NCBI RefSeq assembly: GCF_000310225.1 | Contig: NZ_AMXF01000001.1 | Location: forward strand, 124,001 to 188,000 | Length of the DNA stretch: 64,000 nucleotides | Source of the DNA: Thauera phenylacetica B4P | GTDB taxonomy: Bacteria; Pseudomonadota; Gammaproteobacteria; Burkholderiales; Rhodocyclaceae | Reading direction: 5' to 3' | Shown here: in pieces, positions 26,062-35,324 of the stretch | Layout of the letters: each line of letters opens with the position of its first letter | How positions within the stretch are numbered: the stretch's first letter is position 1 | Program-made: the position numbers and the translations under genes | The notes under the pieces: model-generated | Told to the model about the DNA's origin: nothing | Database searches by the model: none | The model's input: the letters and a program-made list of their open reading frames with translations, nothing else

Positions 26062-26765
26062 TGTCTCCAGTCGACTGGTTTGCCGCCTTTCCGATCCAGC
26101 CGGCCACGGAGGCCGTGGAGGCGCTGCGTCAGGGCTGGACAGAATTGGCGGGACGGCCGCGCCCGGATTTCAATCCCAAGACGAAGGAAGATGGGCTGAC
26201 CAAACGGCTGAAGGTGTACGTTGAGAACCACGTCGCACGGGAACGCGGCTTACTCGGTATGTGGGCTGCCGAAGACATCATCGGGGACGTTGATCCGAAC
26301 ACTGGCGCGATGCTTGAGGAGCGGCGGACCGATATTGTCTACGGCTGGAACGATGACGTCCGCGGCATGAAGCTGGTCTTCGAGTTCAAACGCCTGGGTC
26401 GCCAGAAGAAACACCGTGACCACTATCTACAAGACCAGGGATTGGGGCGATTCGTCACGGGCATCTATAGCCGAAAGGAGGCTGTTGCGGCCATGGTGGG
26501 AGTTCTGCTGGATCCGGAGCCTGAGGTGGTGCCACCCATCAGGGAGGCACTCCAGGACGCTGTGCTTGCCACGTTTCTGCGTTTGCGGCGCTTGCCTTCG
26601 GGCCTCCCTTATGCCCGGCCTTCTGCGATGTTCACGGGGGCGGATTTTGATACGGAACACGAGCGGGATGCCGCGCTTGCTCCCACGCACGGGACGATTC
26701 GCGTATCTCATTTCTTCTTCGCATTCGGCTATCCGACTACCACTCGGAAGCAGAAATCCGCATAG
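26058..26765 (+). CDS. PD-(D/E)XK nuclease-like partner of the methylase
   Basis: A 235-residue protein. Residues 90-111 read RTDIVYGW, then LVFEFK, giving Asp92, Glu109 and Lys111 in the D-x(n)-ExK order of PD-(D/E)XK nucleases, followed by the HYLQDQGLGRFVTGIYS helix typical of that fold. It starts inside the methylase stop (ATGATG). Paired with a DNA methylase this is most simply a restriction enzyme, but activity is inferred from the motif and context only. Confidence 0.62.
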   Translation: MMSPVDWFAAFPIQPATEAVEALRQGWTELAGRPRPDFNPKTKEDGLTKRLKVYVENHVARERGLLGMWAAEDIIGDVDPNTGAMLEERRTDIVYGWNDDVRGMKLVFEFKRLGRQKKHRDHYLQDQGLGRFVTGIYSRKEAVAAMVGVLLDPEPEVVPPIREALQDAVLATFLRLRRLPSGLPYARPSAMFTGADFDTEHERDAALAPTHGTIRVSHFFFAFGYPTTTRKQKSA

Positions 26766-26784
26766 GAGCTCATTGCCAGCCGGA

Positions 26785-27765
26785 TCATCGGCCGCGCCGT
26801 CTGGCCTCTCCCGGATTGACGCCGAACTGCTTGCGAAATGCCGCTGAGAAGTGGCTCATGTTCGAGTAGCCCAGATCGCACGCCACTGCCGACACACTGG
26901 TGTCGTCCCGCAGCAGGCGGCGCCGGGCCTCGTTCATGCGCTCATGCTGGAACAGGCCGTACACACTGAAGCCGTACAGCGCGCGAAACCCGCGCTTCAG
27001 TTTCGCCGGGCTCAGCCCGTTCTCGCGCGCCACATCCAGGATCAGCGGAGGCTGCGACAGATCGGACAGGAGATGCGCGCGCGCACGGGCCAGACGCATT
27101 TGATCTGCTCGGTCCAATCCGCCTGCGCCACCCGTATCGGCCCGCGCCTCCAGAAGCAGGCTCACCAGCGTCAGTCCTTGCGCCTGCAGCCATAAAGGGT
27201 GCCGCTCTCCTGAAGCTTCGCTGTCGCCCGGACGGTGTCGCATCGCATGCGCCAATGCTTGGGCCGTGGCATGCAATTCCGTGCCGCGGTGCCCGGTCTC
27301 AAAACACAGTCCATTTGACAGCGCACGGCGCAGCGTCGGCTCGGCGTCGCCCACCAACTGCTCGAATGCGTCATGTCGCAGCATGACGCCAACGCTCTCG
27401 TAAACGCCGTGCTGGTGAAATCGCCAGCACTGACCGGGGCCAAACGCGATGTTGCCGCTGGCTGCGTGCACTTGGCGCTCGTCGATCTTCCGACCGACAC
27501 CGTGTCCTTTCCTGCCGTTCAGCACCGCGAGGGATTCGCCCAGCAATACGTAGCTGAAATGGATGAACCCGCTGTCATCGAGCACGCTGAGCTCGATTGG
27601 GTTGGCCAGACGCGTGGACCAGTGCATCAGCTGCACACCCTCTCGCGTCGCCACCCGCCGATGACTGGACGAGACAAGGTCCAGCCCCAAGGCTTCGCTG
27701 GGGTCTCTGATCATCTCCGTAGCCAGGAGATGGGGTACCGATGTGGCTGCGTCCGACCTGGGCAT
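26785..27765 (-). CDS. AraC-family regulator of metallophore cluster B
   Basis: A 326-residue AraC protein; the C-terminal domain has both helix-turn-helix motifs (PLILDVARENGLSPAKLKRGFRALYGFSVYG and VSAVACDLGYSNMSHFSAAFRKQFGVNP). YbtA and PchR share this plan and respond to their own siderophore. ATG 27765 is chosen; upstream in-frame codons run through the Fur-like site and are probably untranslated. It is divergent from the cluster B methyltransferase and TonB receptor genes, which it presumably activates. Confidence 0.82.
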   Translation of the reverse strand: MPRSDAATSVPHLLATEMIRDPSEALGLDLVSSSHRRVATREGVQLMHWSTRLANPIELSVLDDSGFIHFSYVLLGESLAVLNGRKGHGVGRKIDERQVHAASGNIAFGPGQCWRFHQHGVYESVGVMLRHDAFEQLVGDAEPTLRRALSNGLCFETGHRGTELHATAQALAHAMRHRPGDSEASGERHPLWLQAQGLTLVSLLLEARADTGGAGGLDRADQMRLARARAHLLSDLSQPPLILDVARENGLSPAKLKRGFRALYGFSVYGLFQHERMNEARRRLLRDDTSVSAVACDLGYSNMSHFSAAFRKQFGVNPGEARRRGR

Positions 27766-27837
27766 CAATGCATCGCTTCCTCTTGCCTTTGTTGATCCGA
27801 TGCGGGCAGCAATGAGCCCGTTCCGGGTAGCAATCGT

Positions 27838-27856
27838 AATACGAATCATTATTATC
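27838..27856. promoter_or_regulatory. Fur-box-like site of cluster B
   Basis: AATACGAATCATTATTATC matches 13 of 19 positions of the classic Fur box. It lies between the divergent AraC gene and the cluster B methyltransferase, where it could repress both. Confidence 0.6.
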
Positions 27857-27950
27857 GAACAGGGCTTGTAACTGTTCCTTGCGTGGGTCCTAGGGGCTGG
27901 GCGTTTGCCTTCGCACCACCACGGATCCATCGAATTTCCTTGATCGATTC

Positions 27951-28796
27951 ATGTCCCCAGCGCCGCTCAATCCCGTTTCCGCAGTTGACGCCACGCCGGT
28001 GCTGTGCGGCGTACCGCAGACCATGCTGTGGACGCTGCACAACCGCGCCACCGAATCCCTGCGGCCCGATGCTTGGTTTCGTGATCCGGAGGCCGAGCGC
28101 ATCTTCCAGTCCATCGAATTTAACTACCGGGCCCACTTCGGCCGTCCCGACAGTTCGCATGCCACCCGCTCGCAGATGTTTGATGAGGCACTGCGTCCGT
28201 GGCTTGCTGCGCATCCCGGCGGCATGGTGGTCGAACTCGGCTGCGGGCTGGAGACGCAGTTCCAGCGCTGCGACGATGGACGTGTGCGCTGGTTGTGCGT
28301 GGATGTGCCAGACGCAATTGCCGTGCGCGAGCGCTACCTGGCACCCAGCGAGCGATGCCGCCATATTGTGCGCTCCGCGCTCGACTTGAGCTGGATGGAC
28401 GAGGTCGAGGCGAGCAAGGGTGTCTTCGTCACCGCCCAGGGCCTGTTCATGTATTTCCCCGAAGACGAGGTTGGGCGTCTGGTCTCGGCGATGGCGAAGC
28501 GCTTCGAAGGGGGGGAACTCATGTTCGACACCATCCCGCGCTGGTTCTCGCGCAAGACCATGGACGGCTTCGATGTCACGCGCCACTACCGCGCCCCGCC
28601 CATGCCCTGGGGCATCAATCGCGACGAAATCGAGGCCGCGTTGCGGGCGTGGAGTCCACACATCGCCTCGGTGCAGCACGAGCCCTACCGCCGTTTCAGA
28701 ACCTTCCCTGCGCGGCTGGGGCTCTGGATGGCGCACATACCGCCACTTGCCAAATTCCTCCCCGCGATCGTGCGCGTGCGCTTCGCCCGTGAATGA
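27951..28796 (+). CDS. LCM-type class I methyltransferase, cluster B
   Basis: A 281-residue enzyme of the leucine-carboxyl-methyltransferase/TcmP-like group: R.Q.FDEALRPWLAAHPGGMVVELGCGLETQFQR holds SAM motif I, then WLCVDVPDAI and GVFVTAQGLFMYF. Members methylate carboxyl or hydroxyl groups on small molecules. It sits between the Fur-like box and the TonB receptor, so it should be induced by iron limitation. Cluster A also encodes a methyltransferase beside its receptor, from a different subfamily, hinting that methylation is a shared step in handling the two ligands. Confidence 0.78.
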   Translation: MSPAPLNPVSAVDATPVLCGVPQTMLWTLHNRATESLRPDAWFRDPEAERIFQSIEFNYRAHFGRPDSSHATRSQMFDEALRPWLAAHPGGMVVELGCGLETQFQRCDDGRVRWLCVDVPDAIAVRERYLAPSERCRHIVRSALDLSWMDEVEASKGVFVTAQGLFMYFPEDEVGRLVSAMAKRFEGGELMFDTIPRWFSRKTMDGFDVTRHYRAPPMPWGINRDEIEAALRAWSPHIASVQHEPYRRFRTFPARLGLWMAHIPPLAKFLPAIVRVRFARE

Positions 28797-28856
28797 CCGC
28801 CCTCCGGCGTCCGCCACAAGCTCCTGTTCATCCATGCCCGCCTCCCATCTTTCCTC

Positions 28857-31208
28857 ATGACATCCTTTCAAGCCCGCCCGAACAAAGCCCACCGCATCGC
28901 AGCACTTGTCGCACTCGCATCGTTTCATTGGACCTGCCTGGCCGCCGAGCTGCCTTTCGACATCCCAACCCAGCCGCTCGAGGCCGCGCTGAGGCTGTTC
29001 GAAGCACAGGCCGGCGTTGCGGTTCAGCGTCCGCTGCAGTGGCCCCAAGGGCTGGCTGAAACCCCGGCCTCTGCACTGAGCGGCCGCTTCGAGCCAATGC
29101 GGGCGCTGCATCGCCTGCTTGCGGGACATCCGCTCCAGATCGCGGAACGCGATGGACGCTTCGTGATCGCGGTGGTCGAGCAAGCCCAGCCCGCCACCGA
29201 GCCAGACAAGACCTTGCCCGCGGTGACGGTCACTGCCCGGCGCGGTGCCGAGCGCGCCAAGGACGTGCCGTTCAGCGTCAGCACGGTTCAGGGGTTTGAG
29301 CTGGAGCAGCGGCGCCTCACCACGCTCGAAGAAGCCCTGCGCGACACCCCAGGCGTCGAGGTCAACGCCTGGGGCGGCTTCGGCGACGCCAACGTGCGCA
29401 TGCGTGGCGTGGGTTCCCTGTACCAGGTCAGCAGCGAGGACAGCTCGGTGGTCGTCAATCTGGACGGTACACCGCTGTCGGCGCGCAACGCTTCGCTGCC
29501 CATGTTGGACGTGGAACGTGTCGAGGTGCTCAAGGGACCGCAGGGCACGCTATTCGGGCGCAACAGCGAGGCCGGCGCCATCAACATCGTCACGCGCAAG
29601 CCAACCCGCGAACCCGATGGCTATGCGCGCGTCGAGGCCGGGCAGGAGGGGCAGCGGCTGGTCGAGGGCGCCGTGGGCGGCGCCCTCGCCGAGGACTGGA
29701 CTGCGCGCATCGCGCTGCGCAGCCAGCAGTCGGATGACGTGGTCCACAACATCCAGACCGGCGAGCCGATCATGAAAGCCAAGGAACTCGGCTTGCGCGC
29801 CAGCGTGCTGTGGCAGCCGCAGGCGGCGACGTCGGTGCTGCTGACCACCGAGCATCAGGACCAGAAAGACAAGGTCGGCCTGATGCTGCTGCGGCCCTAC
29901 GGCGACCCGCCCAGCCTGGATGCCACGCCCGGCCTTTTCGGTGCCGACGTGAAGAGCCATCGGCACGCGCTGGAAGTCAATCACGACCTGGCCAATGCAC
30001 GCCTCACGTCTCACACTTCATTCCAGCAGCGCCGCGAAGACCAGACCTCGGGGGCCGATCGCATCGTGGCGGCCACCGTGTTCGGGATGCCCACCGAGTA
30101 CCTCAAGCAATATCACCGCGACGAATCCGCGTGGAACCAGGATCTGCGCCTGTCCTCGCTGCCCGGTGCCGCGACGTTCTGGGTGGCGGGCGTCAATCTG
30201 TACGGCTCCAAGCGCGAGTACGACACCACCGTCGGCGGGATGACCGACAACCTGCGCGACTTCGAGACGCGCAGCGAGGCGGCCTACGGCGAAGTCACGG
30301 TGCCGCTCGCGGCCGCGCTCAAGCTCACCGGCGGCCTGCGCTACACGCAAGAGCGCAAGAAATACGACGCCAGCTTCGTCACCACCGGCTATCCGGCTAC
30401 TCAGGACAGCCGCTCGCTCGACGACCGGTATGCGACCGGGCGGGTGGCCCTGTCCTGGGCGCTGGACACCCAGACCAACCTGTACGGCGTGCTCGCCCAC
30501 GGGCACAAGGCCAAGGGCTTCCAGGACGAGACCTCGCAGGTCGCCGACGGCGATCCCTTCAAGGCCGCCAAGGTCGACAGCCTGGAACTGGGCCTCAAGT
30601 TCGAGAGCGCCGACCGCCGTCTCGCATGGACCACCGCGGCCTTCCTCAATCGAGTGCGCGACGATCACATGCTGGGCTACGACTACACCACCTTCGCGAC
30701 CAAGGCGATCAACGCCGACACGCGAGCCCGGGGCCTGGAAGTCGAAGGCCAGTGGCGCGCGGCGCCCGGCCTCACCCTCAAGGGCGGCGCCGTCTACACG
30801 GACGCCACCATCACCCAGTCGGTGACGGGCGTATCGGGCGGCGACGTGGCTGCCGGCAACCGCGTGCCGGACGTGCCGCGCTGGAGCGGCAAGCTCTCCG
30901 TGAATTACACCCGGCCGCTGCCCGGTTTCATGGGGCTGGCCTCGCCGCAGCTCACAACGCTGCTGGCCTACCGGGTCATGAGCACGCGTGCCAACGATCC
31001 GCAGAACCACATCTTCCTGCCGCGTTTCCAGAAGATCGACGCGCGCATCGGCATCGCCTCGGGCGCCGGCGAACTCTATCTGTGGGTGGACAACCTGCAG
31101 GACAAGCGTTACGACCAGTACGTCTACTACTTCACCCCGAATGCCAATGTGGGCATGCCGACGCGCGGGCGGACCGTGGGGCTGGGCTTCACCTGGCAGT
31201 TCTTCTGA
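28857..31208 (+). CDS. TonB-dependent receptor with STN signalling domain, cluster B
   Basis: A 783-residue receptor. After a signal peptide ending CLAAE comes a secretin/TonB short N-terminal domain (FDIPTQPLEAALRLFEAQAGV, LAGHPLQIAERDGRFVI, residues 33-105), the TonB box (LPAVTVTARR), the plug (VERVEVLKGPQGTLFGRNSEAGAINIVTRKP) and a barrel ending VGLGFTWQFF. The STN domain in FecA-type receptors signals through a FecR anti-sigma factor, yet no fecI/fecR pair is in this window; the target could be elsewhere or the domain may be vestigial. Its stop overlaps the CDF start by one base. Confidence 0.9.
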   Translation: MTSFQARPNKAHRIAALVALASFHWTCLAAELPFDIPTQPLEAALRLFEAQAGVAVQRPLQWPQGLAETPASALSGRFEPMRALHRLLAGHPLQIAERDGRFVIAVVEQAQPATEPDKTLPAVTVTARRGAERAKDVPFSVSTVQGFELEQRRLTTLEEALRDTPGVEVNAWGGFGDANVRMRGVGSLYQVSSEDSSVVVNLDGTPLSARNASLPMLDVERVEVLKGPQGTLFGRNSEAGAINIVTRKPTREPDGYARVEAGQEGQRLVEGAVGGALAEDWTARIALRSQQSDDVVHNIQTGEPIMKAKELGLRASVLWQPQAATSVLLTTEHQDQKDKVGLMLLRPYGDPPSLDATPGLFGADVKSHRHALEVNHDLANARLTSHTSFQQRREDQTSGADRIVAATVFGMPTEYLKQYHRDESAWNQDLRLSSLPGAATFWVAGVNLYGSKREYDTTVGGMTDNLRDFETRSEAAYGEVTVPLAAALKLTGGLRYTQERKKYDASFVTTGYPATQDSRSLDDRYATGRVALSWALDTQTNLYGVLAHGHKAKGFQDETSQVADGDPFKAAKVDSLELGLKFESADRRLAWTTAAFLNRVRDDHMLGYDYTTFATKAINADTRARGLEVEGQWRAAPGLTLKGGAVYTDATITQSVTGVSGGDVAAGNRVPDVPRWSGKLSVNYTRPLPGFMGLASPQLTTLLAYRVMSTRANDPQNHIFLPRFQKIDARIGIASGAGELYLWVDNLQDKRYDQYVYYFTPNANVGMPTRGRTVGLGFTWQFF

Positions 31209-32209
31209 TGTGCGACGCCATCATGAGTACTCTGTCTGTCGCGTCCCGAACCTGCCCGCAAGCCGATGCCTCGGCGCACGCCCATGACTTCGGCCAGGAG
31301 GGGATACGCCCGGCCGAGCGCCGGGTCGGCATGGTGGCCATGCTGACCGTCGCGGTGATGGGCCTGGAGGTCGCCGCCGGATGGTGGACGGGCTCCATGG
31401 CACTGTTGGCCGACGGAGTGCACATGGGGGGACACGCCGTTGCGCTGGGCCTTGCGGCTGGCGCCTATGCCATGTCGCGGCGCTACGCCCGTGACCGGCG
31501 CCTGAGCCTGGGAAGCGGCAAGATCAACGATCTGGCGGCCTACACCAGCGCCCTGATCCTGGCGGCATCCACGGCGTGGACTGCCATCGAGTCAGCGCAG
31601 CGCCTGCTGAGTCCCGAACCGCTGCGCCCGACGGAAGCCCTGGTCGTGGCCGTGCTTGGGTTGGCGGTGAACCTGCTGTCCGCCTGGCTCCTGGGCGGTG
31701 CGCACGATCATGGCCATGAACACGACCATCACCACGATCACCCTATCCATGTGCACGACCACAACCTCGGTGCCGCACTAGCTCATGTGCTTTCCGATGC
31801 CGCCACGTCGGTGGCGGCCATCGCCGGTCTGCTCGCGGCCGGGGCCTGGGGCTGGACCTGGCTGGACCCGCTGATCGCATTGCTGGCGCTGGGCGTGGTG
31901 GCGCGCTGGGCCGTCGGGCTGCTGCGCCAGACCGGTGCCGTGCTGCTCGATGCCGAAGGCCCCGACGAACAGCGGCGCCAGGTGCGTACCCGGCTCGAAG
32001 CGGTGGCCGACAGCCGCGTGACCGATCTGCACCTGTGGTCTGTGGGCCAGGGCGCCTGGACGCTCGCAGCCTCGGTGGTCAGTCACGGCCCCGCCGCACC
32101 CGATGCGTACAAGGCCGTGCTCGCCGGCCTGCCCGGCATCCATCACCCGCTGGTCGAGATCCATGCCTGCCGCCATTGCCCGAGTCCCCATGGGGCGGAG
32201 TCGCCATGA
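31208..32209 (+). CDS. CDF-family divalent metal efflux protein (DmeF-like)
   Basis: A 333-residue cation diffusion facilitator with six membrane segments, metal-site aspartates and histidines in ALLADGVHMGGH and ALAHVLSDAATS, and a His-rich loop (HDHGHEHDHHHDH) between segments IV and V. DmeF-type members export Co, Ni or Zn in exchange for protons. Its place inside a metallophore import operon suggests it removes a metal brought in with, or instead of, the intended one. ATG 31208 overlaps the receptor stop; ATG 31223 is an alternative. Confidence 0.85.
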   Translation: MCDAIMSTLSVASRTCPQADASAHAHDFGQEGIRPAERRVGMVAMLTVAVMGLEVAAGWWTGSMALLADGVHMGGHAVALGLAAGAYAMSRRYARDRRLSLGSGKINDLAAYTSALILAASTAWTAIESAQRLLSPEPLRPTEALVVAVLGLAVNLLSAWLLGGAHDHGHEHDHHHDHPIHVHDHNLGAALAHVLSDAATSVAAIAGLLAAGAWGWTWLDPLIALLALGVVARWAVGLLRQTGAVLLDAEGPDEQRRQVRTRLEAVADSRVTDLHLWSVGQGAWTLAASVVSHGPAAPDAYKAVLAGLPGIHHPLVEIHACRHCPSPHGAESP

Positions 32210-33477
32210 CCGAAGTTGCGACGACGACACGCCTGCGCACTCCGGCCGGCACCTGGTGGCTGCTGGGGAGCCTCTACACCACCCAGTTCCTCGCCCTCGG
32301 CTTCCTGTCGGTGGCGCTGGTCGCCCTGTTGCAGGAGCAGGGCGCCTCCATGTCGCGCCTGAGCCTGATCTATCTGCTCGGCACGGTCTGGGCCCTCAAG
32401 CTGCTGTGGGCGCCGCTGCTCGACCATTTCAGCTGGGCCCGGCTGGGACATTACCGCGGCTGGCTGCTGCTCACGCAGGCCGGGCTGGTGCTTGCGCCGC
32501 TGGCCATGATGGCGTTCGATCCGGTCGCGGACTTTGCCGCCGTCTATGCGCTGGCCGTGCTCGTCGCCGTGCTGTCGGCGACGCAGGACGTGGCCACCGA
32601 CGCCATTGCCTGCCGCACGCTGCCCGAGGCCGAACGGGGCCTGGGCAACGGCATCCAGACGGCGGGCGGCCTGCTGGGGAATCTGCTCGGCGGCGGCGTG
32701 CTGGTGATGGCCTATCCGAGCATCGGCTGGGGCGCCTGCATGGGGTGGCTCGCCGCAGGCACGGCCGTGTCGCTCGTACAGCTTGTCTGGCTGCGCGAGC
32801 CCGGACAGCGCCTGACGCCCCTGTCCGCGCGCACCCTGTACGGGCGCCTGCGCACCTTCTGGCCCGATGCCGGGGGCGTCGGCTGGCTGTTCGTGCTGCT
32901 CCTGTTTCCCTTCGCGGCCGGACTGGCCTACGGCCTGGTGACGCCGCTGCTGGTGACGGCGGGCTGGAGCATGGAGCGCATCGGCCTGGTGACCAACGTC
33001 GCTGGTTCGCTGCTCTCGGCGGCCTCGGCGCTGGCGGTCGGCTGGCTGCTGCCGCGCTGGGGGCGGCGGCGCGCACTGATCATGGCCGCGGCCATCAATC
33101 TCTTCGGCAGTGCGGCGCTGCTGGCCCCCTGGGCCGGCTGGGGCGGCGCTGGCGGGAGCGACGCTGCCTTGACGCTGGCCGTGTGCCTGTACTTCCTGTG
33201 CTACACGCCGCTGCACGTGGTGCTCGCCACGCTGATGATGGACCGTGTCCACCCCGCCAGCGCAGGCACCGACTACAGCCTGCAGTTCAGCGTGTTCATG
33301 CTGTCCAGCATGGGCTCGGCCACGCTGGCGCCGCTGCTGATCGACGCGCTGGGCATGCGCGACACGCTGCTCGTCGGCGCGCTCGCCGCCCTCGCGTCGG
33401 TGGTGCTGGCCTGGCGCCCCCGCCTGTCGACCCCGCCGGCTCCCGCAACGCCCCCCACACCGGCCCGTCCGTCATGA
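32206..33477 (+). CDS. MFS transporter 1, RhtX/FptX family, cluster B
   Basis: A 423-residue twelve-segment MFS protein with the motifs of RhtX/FptX siderophore permeases: YTTQFLALGFLSVALVALL, ALKLLWAPLLDHF, and SATQDVATDAIACRTL on the fourth and fifth segments. It would carry the free or metal-loaded metallophore across the inner membrane. ATGA overlaps on both sides couple it to the CDF and ABC genes. Confidence 0.82.
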   Translation: MTEVATTTRLRTPAGTWWLLGSLYTTQFLALGFLSVALVALLQEQGASMSRLSLIYLLGTVWALKLLWAPLLDHFSWARLGHYRGWLLLTQAGLVLAPLAMMAFDPVADFAAVYALAVLVAVLSATQDVATDAIACRTLPEAERGLGNGIQTAGGLLGNLLGGGVLVMAYPSIGWGACMGWLAAGTAVSLVQLVWLREPGQRLTPLSARTLYGRLRTFWPDAGGVGWLFVLLLFPFAAGLAYGLVTPLLVTAGWSMERIGLVTNVAGSLLSAASALAVGWLLPRWGRRRALIMAAAINLFGSAALLAPWAGWGGAGGSDAALTLAVCLYFLCYTPLHVVLATLMMDRVHPASAGTDYSLQFSVFMLSSMGSATLAPLLIDALGMRDTLLVGALAALASVVLAWRPRLSTPPAPATPPTPARPS

Positions 33478-35324
33478 ACACGTCCAACACCGCGACAGCC
33501 GATCGCTCGGCACTGCCTCCCCCAGCCGATCCGCAGGCGGGTGATACCGCAGCACTAACGCCTCGATCGGTGCATGCCTCCCCGTGGCGGATCATGCAAC
33601 CGGTGCGCAGGCGCATCCAGTTCGCCATGGCCCTGTCTGCGCTGGCCACACTGTGCCAATTCGTCGTGCTCGGGGCGCTGGCCTGGATGGTGCGCGCGCT
33701 GCTCACAGAGACCGCCCCAGATCCATGGCCTTGGCTGGCGCTGGCCGCGCTCGGCACGGTGCTGTTCCTCGTGCTGCGCATCACGGCCTTCAACCAGTCC
33801 CACTACGCTGCCTTCCGGCTGGAGACGATCCTGCGCACGCGGGTGGCCGAGTATGCGGCCCGCGTGTCCATGGGTGAGGTCCAGCGCCTGGGCTCGGGGG
33901 CGCTGGCCAAGGTCATGCAGGACGACGTGAATGCGCTGCATGTCTTCGTGGCCGACAGCACACCGCTGTTTGCTCGCGCCGCCGTGGCGCCTCTCGCAAG
34001 CCTGGCGCTGATGTTCGCGCTCGACTGGCGTCTGGCGCTGGCCGCGCTGGGCGTGGTGCTGGCAGGCCTGGCCGTGCTGAGCCTGGCCATGCGCGACCGG
34101 ACCGAGATGGTGCGTCGGTACAACGAGGCGCGCGAACAGGTCAGCGCCGCTGTGGTGGAGTTCGTCCAGGCCATGCCGGTGGTCCGCACCTTCGACACCG
34201 GTCAGTCCACCTTCGGCCGCTACCAGCGCGCACTCGACAGTTACCTGGACGTGCTCCTGCGCTGGTACGCGGGCGCGGCGTTCAGCGCGCGTTTCGGCAT
34301 GGCGGCCATGAGTGCGCTGCCCACGCTGGCCGTGCTGCTGGCGATGGGCGGCTGGCAGTTCCAGGCCGGCCGGCTCGACTTCGGCACCTGGCTGGCCGTG
34401 CTGCTGCTGGGCGCCGGCGTGGCCGAGGCCATGCTGCCGTTGATGACGCTGATGCATCTGGTGGACAAGACCATGTTGTCGGTGCGTCGCATCCAGCAGG
34501 TGCTGGAGTTGCCCGTGCTGCCGCAGCCCACGGCGGCGCAAGAGCGCGCGCCTGCAGACGCCAGCGTGCGCTTCGAACACGTCAGCTTCAGCTACGGTGC
34601 CGATGCCGCCGAGCCCGCCCTCGCCGACGTCAGCTTCTGTGCGGCGCAGGGCACCGTCACCGCGCTGGTCGGCCCCTCGGGCGCGGGCAAGACGACCGTG
34701 GCGCGCCTGATCCCACGCTTCTGGGACGTGAACGCCGGCCGCGTGCTCGTCGGCGGTGTGGACGTGCGGGATATGAGCGCCGATACCTTGATGCGGCACG
34801 TGGCCTTCGTCTTCCAAGACACCTTCCTCTTTGCCAGCAGCATTGCCGACAACATCCGCCTGGGCCTGCCCGAGACGACGATGGACGAGGTGGTCGCCGC
34901 GGCCACCGCGGCGCAGGCGCACGAGTTCATCAGCGCGCTGCCGCGAGGCTATGACACCCCGGCCGGCGAGCGCGGCGTGTTCCTCTCGGGCGGGCAGCGC
35001 CAGCGCATCACCATCGCGCGCGCCATCCTGCAGAACCGGCCCATCCTCGTGCTCGACGAGGCCACCGCCTTCGCCGACCCGGAGAACGAGGCCGCACTGG
35101 TGCAGGCGCTGTCGGCCCTGATGCGAGGCAAGACGGTGCTCATGGTTGCGCACCGCCTGGCCACCATCCGCGACGCCGATCAGATCCTGGTGTTCGAGCG
35201 TGGCCGCTTGGCCGAGTCCGGAACCCACGAGGCGCTGCTGGCAGGCCAGGGCGTCTACGAACGCCTGTGGGCCGGCTACGAGCGCGCCCAGCACTGGACC
35301 TTGCACACGAAAGCCCTCGCATGA
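33474..35324 (+). CDS. Fused ABC transporter half 1 (YbtP/IrtA-like), cluster B
   Basis: A 616-residue membrane-plus-ATPase protein. Six segments span about residues 45-340; Walker A GPSGAGKTT, Q-loop FQDTFLFASS, signature LSGGQRQR, Walker B ILVLDEATAFADP and switch histidine AHRLATI are all present. The exporter fold is used for import by YbtPQ and IrtAB, which work as heterodimers with MFS or reductase partners. ALAKVMQDDVNALHVFVAD is the coupling region usual in YbtP/YbtQ proteins. The second half is at 36640. Import is inferred from the TonB receptor and MFS genes in the operon. Confidence 0.83.
   Translation: MNTSNTATADRSALPPPADPQAGDTAALTPRSVHASPWRIMQPVRRRIQFAMALSALATLCQFVVLGALAWMVRALLTETAPDPWPWLALAALGTVLFLVLRITAFNQSHYAAFRLETILRTRVAEYAARVSMGEVQRLGSGALAKVMQDDVNALHVFVADSTPLFARAAVAPLASLALMFALDWRLALAALGVVLAGLAVLSLAMRDRTEMVRRYNEAREQVSAAVVEFVQAMPVVRTFDTGQSTFGRYQRALDSYLDVLLRWYAGAAFSARFGMAAMSALPTLAVLLAMGGWQFQAGRLDFGTWLAVLLLGAGVAEAMLPLMTLMHLVDKTMLSVRRIQQVLELPVLPQPTAAQERAPADASVRFEHVSFSYGADAAEPALADVSFCAAQGTVTALVGPSGAGKTTVARLIPRFWDVNAGRVLVGGVDVRDMSADTLMRHVAFVFQDTFLFASSIADNIRLGLPETTMDEVVAAATAAQAHEFISALPRGYDTPAGERGVFLSGGQRQRITIARAILQNRPILVLDEATAFADPENEAALVQALSALMRGKTVLMVAHRLATIRDADQILVFERGRLAESGTHEALLAGQGVYERLWAGYERAQHWTLHTKALA

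Noticed and set aside
29810-31207. Upstream extension of the CDF gene frame through the TonB receptor
   Set aside because: The receptor frame has the plug and barrel motifs; the CDF start at 31208 is coupled to its stop.
32103-33470. Open frame upstream of ABC half 1 that extends its start by 457 codons
   Set aside because: It overlaps the MFS protein in another frame and reads Arg/Ala-rich; the ABC protein starts at 33474 with the ATGA overlap.
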